From Rhodobacterales bacterium 52_120_T64 (lineage in GTDB: Bacteria > Pseudomonadota > Alphaproteobacteria > Rhodobacterales > Rhodobacteraceae): 64,000 nucleotides of DNA. Made by a program: the position numbers and the translations under genes. The stretch covers positions 1 to 64,000 of the forward strand of contig MABA01000003.1 in assembly GCA_002162875.1 (NCBI GenBank). Reading direction: 5' to 3'. Each line of letters starts with the position of its first letter. The first letter of the stretch is position 1. The notes below the pieces were generated by a model, which saw nothing but the letters and a program-made list of their open reading frames with translations, searched no databases and was not told the DNA's origin. This document shows, one piece after another, positions 9,134-18,748 of this stretch.

Positions 9134-9448
9134 AATATGTACATACAAAACAATCGCTTACATTGTCGTCCAGCGCGGCGCAAGGCTGTAACATCTCAGG
9201 TGTGGAAGCGCCCTGGACGTGATTGGTTGACACTTATTTAATGATGATGCCACACTAATAGTGGTCGAATAAATTGGCTTGGATGCAAATATAGAAATGG
9301 TAGCTGATGTCGGGCCAGTGAAACCAATTTAGTGAAGTTTTCCCAGTATCTGGGTCCACACATGTCGTAAAAAAGTGGGAAGACATAAGCGAGAATACCT
9401 GTTAAGTGTTAACTTGTTGAAGTTATTAGTTAAGTGGTAAACCAGTAA

Positions 9449-10075
9449 ATGATACACAGTCTGTCTCTTGATCCTCGAAATTGCGTGGGCGAAGGTTCCG
9501 GGCGCATGGTTTTTGCCCATCCTGATAACCGTGATGCATTGGTTAAGATATTTAAGCCGCGAAAGAATACGGGTAAGTCTTTCCGTTCTCTCAGGCCGGT
9601 GAGGCTGCGGTTTGGGCTGTTTAAGGCGGCCTACAAAGAATATGAGGAATATATTGCGGCACTTGCCCGGCTTGGACATTTGCCGACTTGCATTCCGGCC
9701 TTTTGGGGTTTTGTCGAAACAAATCTTGGAATTGGCATGGTTGTAGAGAGAATTGATGATGCTGACGGAAATGTTGCTCCGAACCTGTTCAACTATATTC
9801 AAAACCACGGCCTATCCAATGATTTGTTAACTCAGACAAACGTCTTGGTCGATGAGTTGGTCGAGGCTGGTATTGCCAGTTCCGATTTTCGCGCCAGAAA
9901 TATTGTCGTTGGTGTTGGTGAAGGTGGTAGTATCAGATTGATACTTGTCGATGGAATCGCAGAAAATACCTTGATCAAAATAAAATCGTATTGCCAGCCG
10001 GTTTTAAGAATGTGGATGGCAAAGAAACACAGACGGCTGATTGAAGAGTTGCGGAAAATAGCAGAACACGAATGA
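9449..10075 (+). CDS. YrbL-family (PhoP regulatory network) kinase-fold protein
   Basis: The 208-residue protein matches the YrbL family along its length. It has a glycine-rich opening (GEGSGRMVFAHP) with a following Lys in ALVKIFKPR, a helical middle (KAAYKEYEEYIAALARLG), MVVERI as the hinge-like segment, and SSDFRARNIVVG where kinase-like folds place the catalytic loop. YrbL was named for PhoP regulation in enterics; its biochemical role is not settled. The gene stands alone on the plus strand after the tRNA fragment, in a region of surface-polysaccharide genes, so a sugar or lipid kinase-like role is possible but not shown. Confidence 0.75.
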   Translation: MIHSLSLDPRNCVGEGSGRMVFAHPDNRDALVKIFKPRKNTGKSFRSLRPVRLRFGLFKAAYKEYEEYIAALARLGHLPTCIPAFWGFVETNLGIGMVVERIDDADGNVAPNLFNYIQNHGLSNDLLTQTNVLVDELVEAGIASSDFRARNIVVGVGEGGSIRLILVDGIAENTLIKIKSYCQPVLRMWMAKKHRRLIEELRKIAEHE

Positions 10076-10444
10076 AACTCTTCTCCGATATTCAGCCCGA
10101 ATGAAACAGAATACGGCGGAGGCACGTCAGTGGGCGCCGTGCACCTTGAGCACCGACAGTTAAACTTTAGTAAATCTCCGGCGCTCAAGTGAGTGTTGTT
10201 TTATCTGTCAATTCGTTTCTCATCAACTTAGGGCGTGTGCCGCTCAGCACTGTTTGGCGGTCAAGTTTCAAACTGGGCTATATTGATATCTTCGCGTTGC
10301 ATTATTAGGACACATCATTGCGATATAGACTCCATAATAAAGTTGTTCCCCAGCGATGGTTGGAAGCCAAACTACTTCTGTCACCCAAGCGATATTTTCC
10401 ATCTGTGGCGATTAAGTGGTAGGCTGGTATCGCGTTAGATTTAT
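10076..10444. other. Gene-free spacer
   Basis: This is a convergent gap between the YrbL-like gene and the sulfotransferase gene. I see no coding region, RNA or strong hairpin. Confidence 0.5.
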
Positions 10445-11164
10445 TTACCTAGTTTTGATGAGGTTGCTTTTAGAAAATTTCCCAATTTCATACCCGAAAT
10501 TCGCAAAGTCTTCAGAATACAATTCTTCAACCTTTTCTCTAGTTTCAGCGTTATAATACTCTTGAATTGAAATTTCCCTATTTCTGTTCTTCGATTTGTT
10601 GATTGTTGGAACTTTCAAATCGCCGAGGCTTAGTTGTGTGGTAAGTGATGCAAATTCAGCATCAAGATCTTCAAACCGCAATAATTGATCAACAATTATA
10701 TTATTACGAGAATCTGTTATCCAATACGATTGATTGGGGAGCCTGGCGAATAAATCTATGCGTGATTTCCTCTCGTGTCGTAAGTTTTCGCCTCGAAAAT
10801 CCAGGTATTCCGAGAAACTCATGTTGGATATTTTGTCAGAAATGTGTTTGTATCTGTATTGCTTTAAATACTCGAAATGAGAAATTGCATGGTCATACGG
10901 GTTTCGAATCACCGCGAAAACAAAAAACTCATCGTATACTTTAGCAGACAATTTGCTTTGTATTTTCGCCGCTGTGTCATGCATCCGAAAATGCGCTTTC
11001 CTTGGGTGCTCGACGATAGGTAATCGTCTTGAAGCGCTTCGAATAATTGAACGATTTCTTTCCGTTTCGTACGGAAGCAATGAGTTCGCAATTGCGGAAC
11101 CTGCCGTTTTTGGTATGTGGCAAAAAATAAATTTATGTGAAGTAGAAAGTATCATGTTTGGCAC
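10445..11164 (-). CDS. Sulfotransferase (family 2-like)
   Basis: The 239-residue protein has the PAPS 5'-phosphosulfate loop IPKTAGS near its N-terminus (FIFCHIPKTAGSAI) and the 3'-phosphate motif RNPYDHAISHF in the middle, the layout of carbohydrate (heparan/chondroitin-type) sulfotransferases. No signal peptide is visible, so it should act in the cytoplasm or at the inner membrane face. The start at 11164 could instead be the Met three residues later. Together with the second sulfotransferase (13006-13860) and the GT25 enzyme it suggests a sulfated surface glycan. The acceptor is unknown. Confidence 0.82.
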   Translation of the reverse strand: MPNMILSTSHKFIFCHIPKTAGSAIANSLLPYETERNRSIIRSASRRLPIVEHPRKAHFRMHDTAAKIQSKLSAKVYDEFFVFAVIRNPYDHAISHFEYLKQYRYKHISDKISNMSFSEYLDFRGENLRHERKSRIDLFARLPNQSYWITDSRNNIIVDQLLRFEDLDAEFASLTTQLSLGDLKVPTINKSKNRNREISIQEYYNAETREKVEELYSEDFANFGYEIGKFSKSNLIKTR

Positions 11165-11517
11165 TACCGTTGGAAAAATCGTACAAATTGATGTTTTATC
11201 GATGCATGAAAGAAGTCAAACACGCGACAATACCTAGTTCATATTTAGAAACCCGACAACGATCAATAGTGGCGAAGATGTGTCTAGGTAAACAACGACG
11301 GCTTTTAGTTGCAAAAAAACCGCGAAGGTCTTGCCAAGTGTGTTCGGCCTTATACCATACGCCCTATATCATTTTATTCGTGGGGCTGTTGGTACCGCCA
11401 GGCCCAAGAATACACCTCGGTGTGTCAACTTGGGATGAAAGTCGACCAGACGATAGATGGCACTACCAAAGACGGATCATATTCCATAGATGTTCGATAA
11501 ATCCCGCAACATACATT
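11165..11517. other. Gene-free spacer
   Basis: This lies between two minus-strand genes. Short open frames exist on the plus strand but none has a recognisable product or ribosome-binding site. Confidence 0.5.
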
Positions 11518-12315
11518 CTAATCGGTCTTCTCCGTGTCCAGTAGCGGCTTTTTGCTGCCAGGGATTGCATCCGTTCGAAGTAGATAGAAGAAACGTAGAA
11601 TGTAGTTCGCTGCCTTTAGCCGGTAATGCGGAATCCTTTGATGCCGCGGAAATTTCCGGACCTTCTCGGAACCCACGCCCGTAATCGTGCTGACATTTCC
11701 GTCATCTGGATGGCTTGAAAATGGCTCCAGTCCACGCTGCCGATAGTCATGGATGAAAAAACGGTTCAATTCGTGATCCAATGCGCGTGTCTGTGGTCCC
11801 AGTTTGGGCAGAAGGCGTGCCGCAACGCCTTTTTTGATCAGATAGGTCGCATTACCGGTAAATGGACCGATGTAGGCGTTCAGTCTGTACTTACCCAAGG
11901 TTCCTTGAGATACTGGGATCTTGGCGCGGATGCTATTGAACCTGATCAGGTCCCAGTGGTCTTCGGCGGACAACGCGGTTTGGAGCGCTTCCAGGAAATC
12001 GTCATGAAAAACAACGTCGTCTTCGAGGATCAGGGCAAATTCATAATCAGATTCTGTGAAGTCTTTCCAAACTTCCAGATGAGATGCAAAGACTCCCAGT
12101 TTGCCAGGCAGTAATGTGCTTCCCATGTTGCGCTGATAGGCGTTTTCATCTGCGGCATCTAATAGTTCTGCGTGGCGAGCTTTTCCGTCTACAGCCTCAA
12201 AAACACGGTAGCTTAGGCCAAGGTCAGTAAGTTGGGTTTCCATTGATACGCGGCGTTCAGTGTCTTTTGGCAAGTTGATCAACCAAATGCCAACAGTTTT
12301 TACCGGAATCTTCAT
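11518..12315 (-). CDS. Glycosyltransferase family 25 (LPS-type)
   Basis: The 265-residue protein begins like GT25 enzymes (VGIWLINLPKDTERR), continues with FEAVDGK, and has the metal/sugar-nucleotide acidic motif LEDDVVF at about 95-103, then the usual NATYLIKKGVAARLL segment. GT25 members add hexoses to lipopolysaccharide or to other surface glycans. The start has AAGGA a few bases upstream (12319-12323). It is a lone gene among sulfotransferases, so the product is probably a strain-specific outer polysaccharide. Confidence 0.85.
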   Translation of the reverse strand: MKIPVKTVGIWLINLPKDTERRVSMETQLTDLGLSYRVFEAVDGKARHAELLDAADENAYQRNMGSTLLPGKLGVFASHLEVWKDFTESDYEFALILEDDVVFHDDFLEALQTALSAEDHWDLIRFNSIRAKIPVSQGTLGKYRLNAYIGPFTGNATYLIKKGVAARLLPKLGPQTRALDHELNRFFIHDYRQRGLEPFSSHPDDGNVSTITGVGSEKVRKFPRHQRIPHYRLKAANYILRFFYLLRTDAIPGSKKPLLDTEKTD

Positions 12316-13005
12316 GATAGATCCTTCCTACTTAGCCTTGCGTTGAGTCCAGTCGATCATTAACCGACTATGTGGGTAAGGAAAAGAAAATTGTCGGAAT
12401 TCTTGGGCCACTGTTGAACCGAGTACTACTCTGTTAGTCGCCTAATCACAGCACGCACAGTCGATAACGCAAGATCGCCTAACTCTCGCACGGCCGGATA
12501 ACCTTGCGGCCGGAAAATTTGGTCGAATCCAATGCGGACAACGCAGTTGTTGAGCGGGCGTCTGGAATTGGTGGAAAACCTTGGAGAATACGCGTTGGTT
12601 CACCTCATCACAGCAAGTGGCGTCGAATTTATTGCCAAGACCATAAAGCCGCCGACCTCAAAAAAAGGGGAGAACCATTGGCTTCACGATAGCACCAGAG
12701 CTTGTCCGTTATTTTGACCTCGAAACTGGTTTGCGTAGCTGATTGGTTTAATAATTCAGCGCTTTCAGCAAAATTTAGATAATTCTGACTTATCACGAAT
12801 GCACCTGACAGCCCGACAATCCGGATATTCCTGCGCGGCGCGCTATCCAATTCGTACTTGGGTTGCCAAACTTATTCAGCCAAATTTGTGAAATCATAGG
12901 CGAGTACATACAAGCTTCTGTCGCGTCAGATGACCAATTTTTTAACTTGAAAGGACTATTTACAGCTTCGGAGCCGCGACCTCCACAATTACGCTCGATT
13001 TCGAT
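12316..13005. other. Region with no intact gene
   Basis: It contains only the ABC-transporter remnant at about 12504-12690. Other short frames, including one on the minus strand at 12629-12850, show no family features. Confidence 0.5.
12504..12690 (+). pseudogene. Remnant of a UgpC/MalK-type ABC transporter ATPase (C-terminal TOBE region)
   Basis: Two overlapping frames together resemble the end of a sugar-transport ATPase. One reads LRPENLVESNADNAVVE, like the RPEHL segment before the TOBE domain. The next frame reads SGRLELVENLGEYALVHLI and ASGVEFIAK, like the TOBE strands (typically VELVEPLG...LVHL...SG..LIAR). The frame change falls near 12553-12560. No Walker motifs or permease genes are nearby, so only the tail of a lost transporter operon remains. 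The call rests on motif resemblance alone. Confidence 0.45.
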
Positions 13006-13860
13006 TTAATACCCAAACTTTTCCATTTGTAGACCGTTCACGGCTCGAATCGTGGCTATTTGCTGTTCGGTTAGCTCCTCTTCCCATTGATTGGTCTTGC
13101 CGCTTCTGAAGAACTTTTTTAGATTTTTCGGTTTTTCAGTGAATCCGGAAGCTTCTTCTTGATTCTGCAACGATTTGAATGAGCTTAATTCAATTGCCTT
13201 TTGCAGCTCTTTCTTGGAAGGATCTTGGCGCAAATGGGCCGCTAATCTTCCGAAACTTTTTTCCGGATCCGAATGCATGTCTTCATAGCGCAGCGAGAGC
13301 ATGGCTGGGTGTGGAGATTTTGTCCAACTATCAACATTTTCGCTCCAACTTCCGTAGACTTCACCCACAGTTTTTATGGAGTTTTTCGGGCGGTGCCCCG
13401 GTGTAGACATTATCCGAATAGCTTCGTCGATGCTTAGTCCAATGTGGTGGCTAAATGAAATTGCTACATCCAATGGATTTCGGACTATATAAATTGCACC
13501 TGCGGTGACGGAAAAGTTAATGGTCGGGTGTCCATTTGACATCACCAAGGCATTGTGAGTTTTCACCAAAAGTATGCCAGAGTTTCGTTCCGCAACAGCT
13601 TGCTGAACTTTTATCCGAACACCATCGATTTCTGCGTCGCTACACTCGGCTATTGGTTTATTCAGATACTTTTGGTACTGCTTGGCTCCGATATCCCAAG
13701 CTGTAAGTTGCTGCATTTTGTTGATGTCTTGGGCTTCAACATCAAGCCCATTCTCCATAACCGCATGCAAATTATTAAGAAAACTTCTTACCCATGTGTT
13801 TCCGGATTTAGGGTAGGACGCAAGCCATACAATTCCAGTGTCATTGTTGTTATTCGTCAT
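13006..13860 (-). CDS. Sulfotransferase (family 1-like)
   Basis: The 284-residue protein carries the PAPS-binding loop in WLASYPKSGNTWVRSFL (residues 12-28) and the 3'-phosphate motif IVRNPLDVAISFSHH at about 130-145, then SLRYEDMHSDPEKSF and a C-terminal segment with FFRSGKTNQWEEELT. This is the full cytosolic sulfotransferase fold. It starts 5 bases after the stop of the FG-GAP protein gene and is thus the second gene of a two-gene operon. That pairing suggests it works on the same surface structure or on a glycan bound by the secreted repeat protein. Substrate unknown. Confidence 0.85.
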   Translation of the reverse strand: MTNNNNDTGIVWLASYPKSGNTWVRSFLNNLHAVMENGLDVEAQDINKMQQLTAWDIGAKQYQKYLNKPIAECSDAEIDGVRIKVQQAVAERNSGILLVKTHNALVMSNGHPTINFSVTAGAIYIVRNPLDVAISFSHHIGLSIDEAIRIMSTPGHRPKNSIKTVGEVYGSWSENVDSWTKSPHPAMLSLRYEDMHSDPEKSFGRLAAHLRQDPSKKELQKAIELSSFKSLQNQEEASGFTEKPKNLKKFFRSGKTNQWEEELTEQQIATIRAVNGLQMEKFGY

Positions 13861-13865
13861 CGACG

Positions 13866-15845
13866 CTATCCCTCTTCCCGGCTTCTAGTTATCGTATACA
13901 TTCGCCCAACACTAAACTCATTGCCCAATGTTGTGCTTTGCCCAGTTGACCAAATGACTTCGACCTTTTCTACGACCGCTCCATCGCCGAGCCCGAAATA
14001 CAACTTGGGCGCATCGTAACTTAAGAAACCGCCACCGGCCTGTATCTCTCTCATTTGCTTATTGCCGTCGCTTTGGTGGATTACAATCCGACAACCGACA
14101 CAGAAACGGTTTCCAGCTTCATCACTAAACTTGAACCCAATCCGATTTGTACTTTGCGAGTTATTCCGCATCGCGATCACGGGCCCATTGACTGCTTGCC
14201 CAACGAGATCGAGATCTCCGTCACCGTCGAAATCCAAAGAGGTTACACTAGGAAGTATCAGGTATTCTTCGAGCCCGGCATCGTTTGTTTGATCGGTAAA
14301 CAAACCAAGCCCTTCGTTTTGGAAATACATATTCGAAGGGGACACATTGGCAACGACCCAACTGCCGTTTGTTACATAGATGTCTATTGTCCCGTTCAGA
14401 TCGAAATCTTCGGTTTTTGTATCCCAAGCCCAACCACCAACGGCGGCACCAGAGTCTTCTGCGGTGTCAATATAAGTACCGTCAGATTGTAGCATCAGCA
14501 AAGCGTTTGAGCCACGTTTTTGCGTTAAACCTAATGCAAACTCTTCAGCTGACGGTGGGCGTTGTGGTTTGAAGTGAATTTCACAAAGGGCGCGAACACG
14601 AAGTTGAGAGTCATCAATGAAACCACATATACTCGGGTCATTCTTTTGAATCGCAATATCCTTAATCATCATCGATTTGCATTCGATTTCGTATTCCGAG
14701 CCTTTCCCGGCACAGTTTTCCGCCTTGGTAACGTCCAAACGTCGGCCGCCAGACTTATACCAAAGGTTGGTGTTTACGTTTTGTTGACATTTGCGCGCTT
14801 CTTCTGGATTGGATATGCCAAAGCAGTAAAGCTCCAAAGGTCGAAACTGCATCGAATCTTCAATTCCTTCGGCCCTTCCGGCTATCTGGGAAAAGTACAA
14901 ATCCGGCAGTAAATCGCCATTGAAGTCGGTGGATTTTACCGACATGGTTGTGGCTGTTGTATTGGTTATTTTGTTTTCGCTGGCCAGATAACGCTCAAAT
15001 CCGCCATCGCCGCTACCATAATAGATTTGATCGGGTATTTCAAAATCGTTTCCCTCGATGATATCAAGGTTTCCGTCGGAATTTATATCGGAAAGTATTA
15101 TTGAAAGCGTTTCGCCGGTAAATCCTTCCAATTCTAGAAACTTTTCGCCTGTGACCGCACCATTTTCATTAAAAATAACGCGGTTCCGCGCTTCTTCTCC
15201 TGGGTGGTGGCGGTACCAACCGGCTGACCAATTTCCCACAGATAGATCTAGGTCACCATCGTGATCAACATCCCCAAACGAAACCGCATGGGCCAAAATA
15301 GTTTCCGAATTATTCTCAATTTTGGAAACATTTTCGAAATCGAAGGCCCCATTTTCGTTCCAAAGGATATGCATTCCTGAAGTATACCCAGAGACAAAAA
15401 TGTCTAACCAGCCGTCGTCGTTCAAATCAACAAAGCCGGCCAGCATACCCGGGAAGTCGACCCACTTCCCTTTGTTCAAGGTAACTTCTTCGAATTGGCC
15501 ACCACCAAGGTTTTCGAACAGATGCATCCCTTGGTCAGAAGACGCTAAAACCAGATCATCATCACCGTCATTATCAAAATCGCCGGAACTAATCCCGCGA
15601 CCATTCCAAAATGGTGGCCAGAAATCCCGAAATGAATATTCGAGAGGTCTTGAAACACCAATGTCTATCCCATTCAGTCTGGTGAACAACTTGTCAGCAG
15701 CGGGCGAGATTTCGGCAAACGGTTTTGATGAAACGGAGATATTGTACGCTTCGGCCCCGATTGCGGGATTTGAACACAAACTCATTCCAGTCAAGAGAAT
15801 TGGCAGTGTTGTGAAAATTTTATGGATTTTCTGACCTTTAATCAT
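13866..15845 (-). CDS. Secreted FG-GAP/VCBS-repeat protein with ASPIC/UnbV C-terminus and a Cys-rich insert
   Basis: The 659-residue protein has a signal peptide (cleavage near AIGA at about 31) and calcium-binding FG-GAP loops: DFDNDGDDDL (89-98), DLNDDGWLDIF (140-150), DVDHDGDLDL (192-201), DINSDGNLDI (253-262), DFNGDLLPDL (307-316), DLNGTIDI, and DFDGDGDLDL. It ends in an ASPIC/UnbV-type domain (SYDAPKLYFGLGDGAVVEKVEVIW). Between the fifth and sixth loops sits an extra segment of about 80 residues with six cysteines (C341, C353, C378, C389, C407, C421), not part of the usual propeller. It is probably an exported beta-propeller adhesion or glycan-binding protein; the downstream sulfotransferase is in the same operon. 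Confidence 0.8.
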   Translation of the reverse strand: MIKGQKIHKIFTTLPILLTGMSLCSNPAIGAEAYNISVSSKPFAEISPAADKLFTRLNGIDIGVSRPLEYSFRDFWPPFWNGRGISSGDFDNDGDDDLVLASSDQGMHLFENLGGGQFEEVTLNKGKWVDFPGMLAGFVDLNDDGWLDIFVSGYTSGMHILWNENGAFDFENVSKIENNSETILAHAVSFGDVDHDGDLDLSVGNWSAGWYRHHPGEEARNRVIFNENGAVTGEKFLELEGFTGETLSIILSDINSDGNLDIIEGNDFEIPDQIYYGSGDGGFERYLASENKITNTTATTMSVKSTDFNGDLLPDLYFSQIAGRAEGIEDSMQFRPLELYCFGISNPEEARKCQQNVNTNLWYKSGGRRLDVTKAENCAGKGSEYEIECKSMMIKDIAIQKNDPSICGFIDDSQLRVRALCEIHFKPQRPPSAEEFALGLTQKRGSNALLMLQSDGTYIDTAEDSGAAVGGWAWDTKTEDFDLNGTIDIYVTNGSWVVANVSPSNMYFQNEGLGLFTDQTNDAGLEEYLILPSVTSLDFDGDGDLDLVGQAVNGPVIAMRNNSQSTNRIGFKFSDEAGNRFCVGCRIVIHQSDGNKQMREIQAGGGFLSYDAPKLYFGLGDGAVVEKVEVIWSTGQSTTLGNEFSVGRMYTITRSREEG

Positions 15846-16162
15846 TGGATTGCAGCCTAAATTTAGTTACCGTGAACATTGCTCGGTGGACAATAAGTTT
15901 AGCATGGAAAATGTCAATTAGTGAGTCGTGTAAATTGGTGAGTTGTACTAATTATCGAGCACTAAAATCGCAATTCGAACAATATTTCGCTTTATCCGAA
16001 CCCCATCACTTCTGTTGCCAATCTGCAACTTTTCGGGGAAAACTGTGCCAGTGCGAGAGTTTTTCCACAAATAAGAATTTATTCGTGCATTGTATTAAGT
16101 TAACAAATCGCTACTAATGGCTACCAACAGTATTCGTGAGTAAATCAAAAAGGGACGAAATT
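15846..16162. other. Divergent promoter region
   Basis: This separates the FG-GAP operon (minus) from the barrel gene (plus), so it should hold promoters for both. It is AT-rich, with no coding region that I can support. Confidence 0.5.
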
Positions 16163-16975
16163 ATGACAAATCGAAATAAAACAGTTAAATTTTTGCTTGC
16201 TACCACTGCTGCCATCGCATTGGGTTCCGCAAGCCCAGCATTGGCGCAAGATATGTGGGTATCAGTTGAAGGTGGTAAGTCAGCAATGACCACGAGCAAC
16301 AGCTACTATTCCAACGAAATCGACGGATACTCGGGATCGTACTATGACACTGGTACAATTTCGGGCACCGGAAATAATCTCGCTTTTGAAGCTGGGATTA
16401 ATTTTGCCGATTCCCCCTATTCACTAAGCATTGGAGCCAGAAGCTCTTCTGAAGGTCATACTTACTATTATGACCAGTATGTCGATGAGGTATCATTTAC
16501 TACTCTGGATTTCGAAGTTGGCCGTGACGTAAGTTTGGGTGGTAGTGCTACTGGTCGTTTGACGCTGGGTGTTCGTAGCGCTTCGGTTAATGCAAGTGGA
16601 ACTAACTATTATGGCTACTACAATGGTTCAACTGAATTTGGCGGGGTGGGTCCACGCATAGCGCTCGAAGCATCAATCCCCGTAATGGATCGGGTAAGTT
16701 TTGATGTAGAAGCGGGTGCTGCCATTTTGTTCGGGACAACGAGCAATAACACCAATGGTTATTACGGCACGTCCTATACAGACTCGGGTAGTACGACGGT
16801 AACCAACCTCGACTTCTCGGCAGCAGTTTCATATCTCATCGGATCGAAGTCAAAAGTATCCCTAGGTTACCGTTACGAAAAGTTTGATGGCATAGATGGA
16901 TACAACTATGCATCTGGCTATGTAGATTCAGTCGAAGACCAAGGTGCTTTCCTGAAGTTCACTACCAGATTCTAG
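16163..16975 (+). CDS. Outer-membrane beta-barrel protein
   Basis: The 270-residue protein begins MTNRNKTVKFLLATTAAIAL with a typical signal peptide ending ALAQ. It continues with alternating polar/hydrophobic strands rich in Tyr, Ser and Gly, and ends ...FLKFTTRF. A terminal Phe is the usual insertion signal of outer-membrane barrels. The ATG at 16163 is preceded by AGGGACGA; an in-frame earlier codon at 16136 would spoil the signal peptide. The Tyr/Ser-rich N-terminal loops (NSYYSNEIDGYSGSYYDTG) may be surface exposed. It has its own strong terminator. The barrel type and cargo cannot be told. Confidence 0.8.
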   Translation: MTNRNKTVKFLLATTAAIALGSASPALAQDMWVSVEGGKSAMTTSNSYYSNEIDGYSGSYYDTGTISGTGNNLAFEAGINFADSPYSLSIGARSSSEGHTYYYDQYVDEVSFTTLDFEVGRDVSLGGSATGRLTLGVRSASVNASGTNYYGYYNGSTEFGGVGPRIALEASIPVMDRVSFDVEAGAAILFGTTSNNTNGYYGTSYTDSGSTTVTNLDFSAAVSYLIGSKSKVSLGYRYEKFDGIDGYNYASGYVDSVEDQGAFLKFTTRF

Positions 16976-16998
16976 TGTAACAAAACGTTTTATAAAGG

Positions 16999-17028
16999 GG
17001 CCTGGACAATATCGTCTGGGCCTTTTTT
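16999..17028 (+). terminator. Intrinsic terminator of the barrel gene
   Basis: A 9-bp stem (GGCCTGGAC with GTCTGGGCC, two G-U pairs) with a 6-nt loop is followed directly by six T residues, 23 bases after the stop codon. Confidence 0.85.
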
Positions 17029-17091
17029 GTTTGGTCTGACCATTTGGTTGAAGTAGAACCGCAGTAACTTTGAACGACGAAAGATTTAGCG

Positions 17092-18231
17092 ATGCAAGCA
17101 CTACAAATGAAGATACCACCATACCGGATATTATTCGCGGGACTTCTGGTGGTAGTATTGGCGTTTCTATTTTGGACAGAGTCGCGCTACCCGTCGCTAA
17201 ATAGTAAGGCGATGATGGAAGGTTCCCTTCAATTGGAGGACCCGCTTAGCTTCGAGTCCCTTCTTACGGTTGATCCTTCGATGCCGATGTGGAAAAAAGT
17301 CGTTTACACTACAGTCAATTGGGTGAAAACGAATAGGAGAGGGATGACGTTCGGCATATTTATCGGCGCGGCATTCTTGACGCTAATTCGATACTTACCC
17401 GTCCGATCTTTTTCAGGGAGATACGCGAATTCAGCGCTAGGAATGGCGATTGGCGCGCCTTTGGGGGTTTGTGTCAATTGTGCGGCTCCAATTGCGAAGG
17501 GCATGTACAGCGCCGGAGCAAGGGCCGAGACAACGTTGTCAGCTATGATAGCATCCCCAACTTTGAATGTTGTGGTTTTGACGATGGCGTTTTCATTGTT
17601 TCCTATTGAAATTGCGGTAATGAAGTTAGCTTTGAGCTTCTTTGTAATACTAGTCGTTGTTCCTTTTATCATTCGGTTAACTCCAGAAATCGAGTTATCT
17701 GAAAATGCCAAACTCGCTGAAGATGGAACTTGCGAACTTGATCTAGGCAGGCCGAGTCCTCAGGAATCCTTAACGCCAGCCGCGGTTGGTTTTATCAAAG
17801 ACTATCTAAAAGATCTCTGGTTTATTGTCATACGCACTGTTCCGCTGATGTTTCTAGCCGGATTTCTTGGGGCAATTGTAGGCAATTTTGTACCATTGGA
17901 ATCATTCTCTGCATCAGAGACGACGCTATTGATACTTGCAGTAGTTGCGATAATTGGCGTTTTCCTTCCGGTTCCCATCGGTTTTGATGTTGTTGTTGCA
18001 GGAACTCTTTTGTCCGCTGGATTATCTGCTGGACTGGTTATGACGCTGGTATTCACATTGGGTATTTTCAGCGTCTACTCGTTTATTATTGTAGGCAGTA
18101 CTATCTCGTGGAAAGTTGCGCGGAATATGACAGGAGCAATTGTTTTAATCGGAATAATAGCCGGTTATGGAATCCAGCAATATCATGACCGCCAGATTGA
18201 CGCAGGCTTGGAGTTTCTAATTTCTAACTAG
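17092..18231 (+). CDS. ArsP_1/YraQ-type permease
   Basis: The 379-residue protein is a polytopic membrane protein of the permease family that includes ArsP and YraQ. The first half has the signature GAPLGVCVNCAAPIAKGMY followed by ASPTLNVVVLT. The second half has a shifted copy of the same membrane layout (VPIGFDVVVAGTLLSAGL). The two Cys in GVCVNCAAP are in the position where ArsP uses cysteines for trivalent organoarsenicals, but here the CxxC spacing alone does not establish substrate. There is no ArsR gene nearby. Met at 17101 is an alternative start. Confidence 0.78.
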   Translation: MQALQMKIPPYRILFAGLLVVVLAFLFWTESRYPSLNSKAMMEGSLQLEDPLSFESLLTVDPSMPMWKKVVYTTVNWVKTNRRGMTFGIFIGAAFLTLIRYLPVRSFSGRYANSALGMAIGAPLGVCVNCAAPIAKGMYSAGARAETTLSAMIASPTLNVVVLTMAFSLFPIEIAVMKLALSFFVILVVVPFIIRLTPEIELSENAKLAEDGTCELDLGRPSPQESLTPAAVGFIKDYLKDLWFIVIRTVPLMFLAGFLGAIVGNFVPLESFSASETTLLILAVVAIIGVFLPVPIGFDVVVAGTLLSAGLSAGLVMTLVFTLGIFSVYSFIIVGSTISWKVARNMTGAIVLIGIIAGYGIQQYHDRQIDAGLEFLISN

Positions 18232-18748
18232 TATTTCTTTAGAATTTGGCGATTGTTTTGGTTTGTAAAGAGACTAAAGCGAAATCAAGATGCAAATCTA
18301 TAAAGTATCAAGATGGGTATTTCCCATTTAGTTGAAATACGATCGGCGCCACTCTTATCTGTAGTAAAGGTGGCGCCGGATCATAGTGTGTTGCTGTATT
18401 ACAGCCACTTCCGTCAATGGCATCCTCGTTTTGTATTCGGCGGAGGTGCGTTGCGAATCCCTCCAAATCTTTTAAAACAGACGACTGCTTTTGTGGGGAA
18501 ATATCTTAATGGTGGTTTCAGGTTTGTCGCCCGCAAATTTTCCCGTCTTGTTGGTAATGTAGCAGGTTTATTAATCGTTCGAACGCTTTGATGGTCTTTT
18601 TTCGGCAACGAATCGTGAGCTAACATTCAAATCCAGTTCATCAATAAGACCGGATAACAATTCTGAATTTAGTTTATGTAAAAATGGATTCCTTTCAATT
18701 GATCGGTTAACGTCTATTCATAGTTTTAGGGATTTAGGGTGCAACATT
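18232..18748. other. Gene-free spacer
   Basis: This is a 517-base gap between two plus-strand genes. One short open frame (18313-18591) has no recognisable features or ribosome-binding site. Nothing else stands out. Confidence 0.45.

Larger units (their letters stand above)
8752..9448. other. Intergenic region at the start of the accessory region
   Basis: No coding region is supported. It contains the long hairpin at 9025-9057 and the tRNA fragment at 9083-9133, both listed separately. The rest shows nothing recognisable. Confidence 0.5.

Noticed and set aside
17092-18231. Arsenic resistance operon
   Set aside because: The permease is in the same family as ArsP but there is no arsR, arsC or other arsenic gene next to it.
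18313-18591. 92-codon frame upstream of the toroid-like gene
   Set aside because: No ribosome-binding site, composition like noncoding DNA, no family features.
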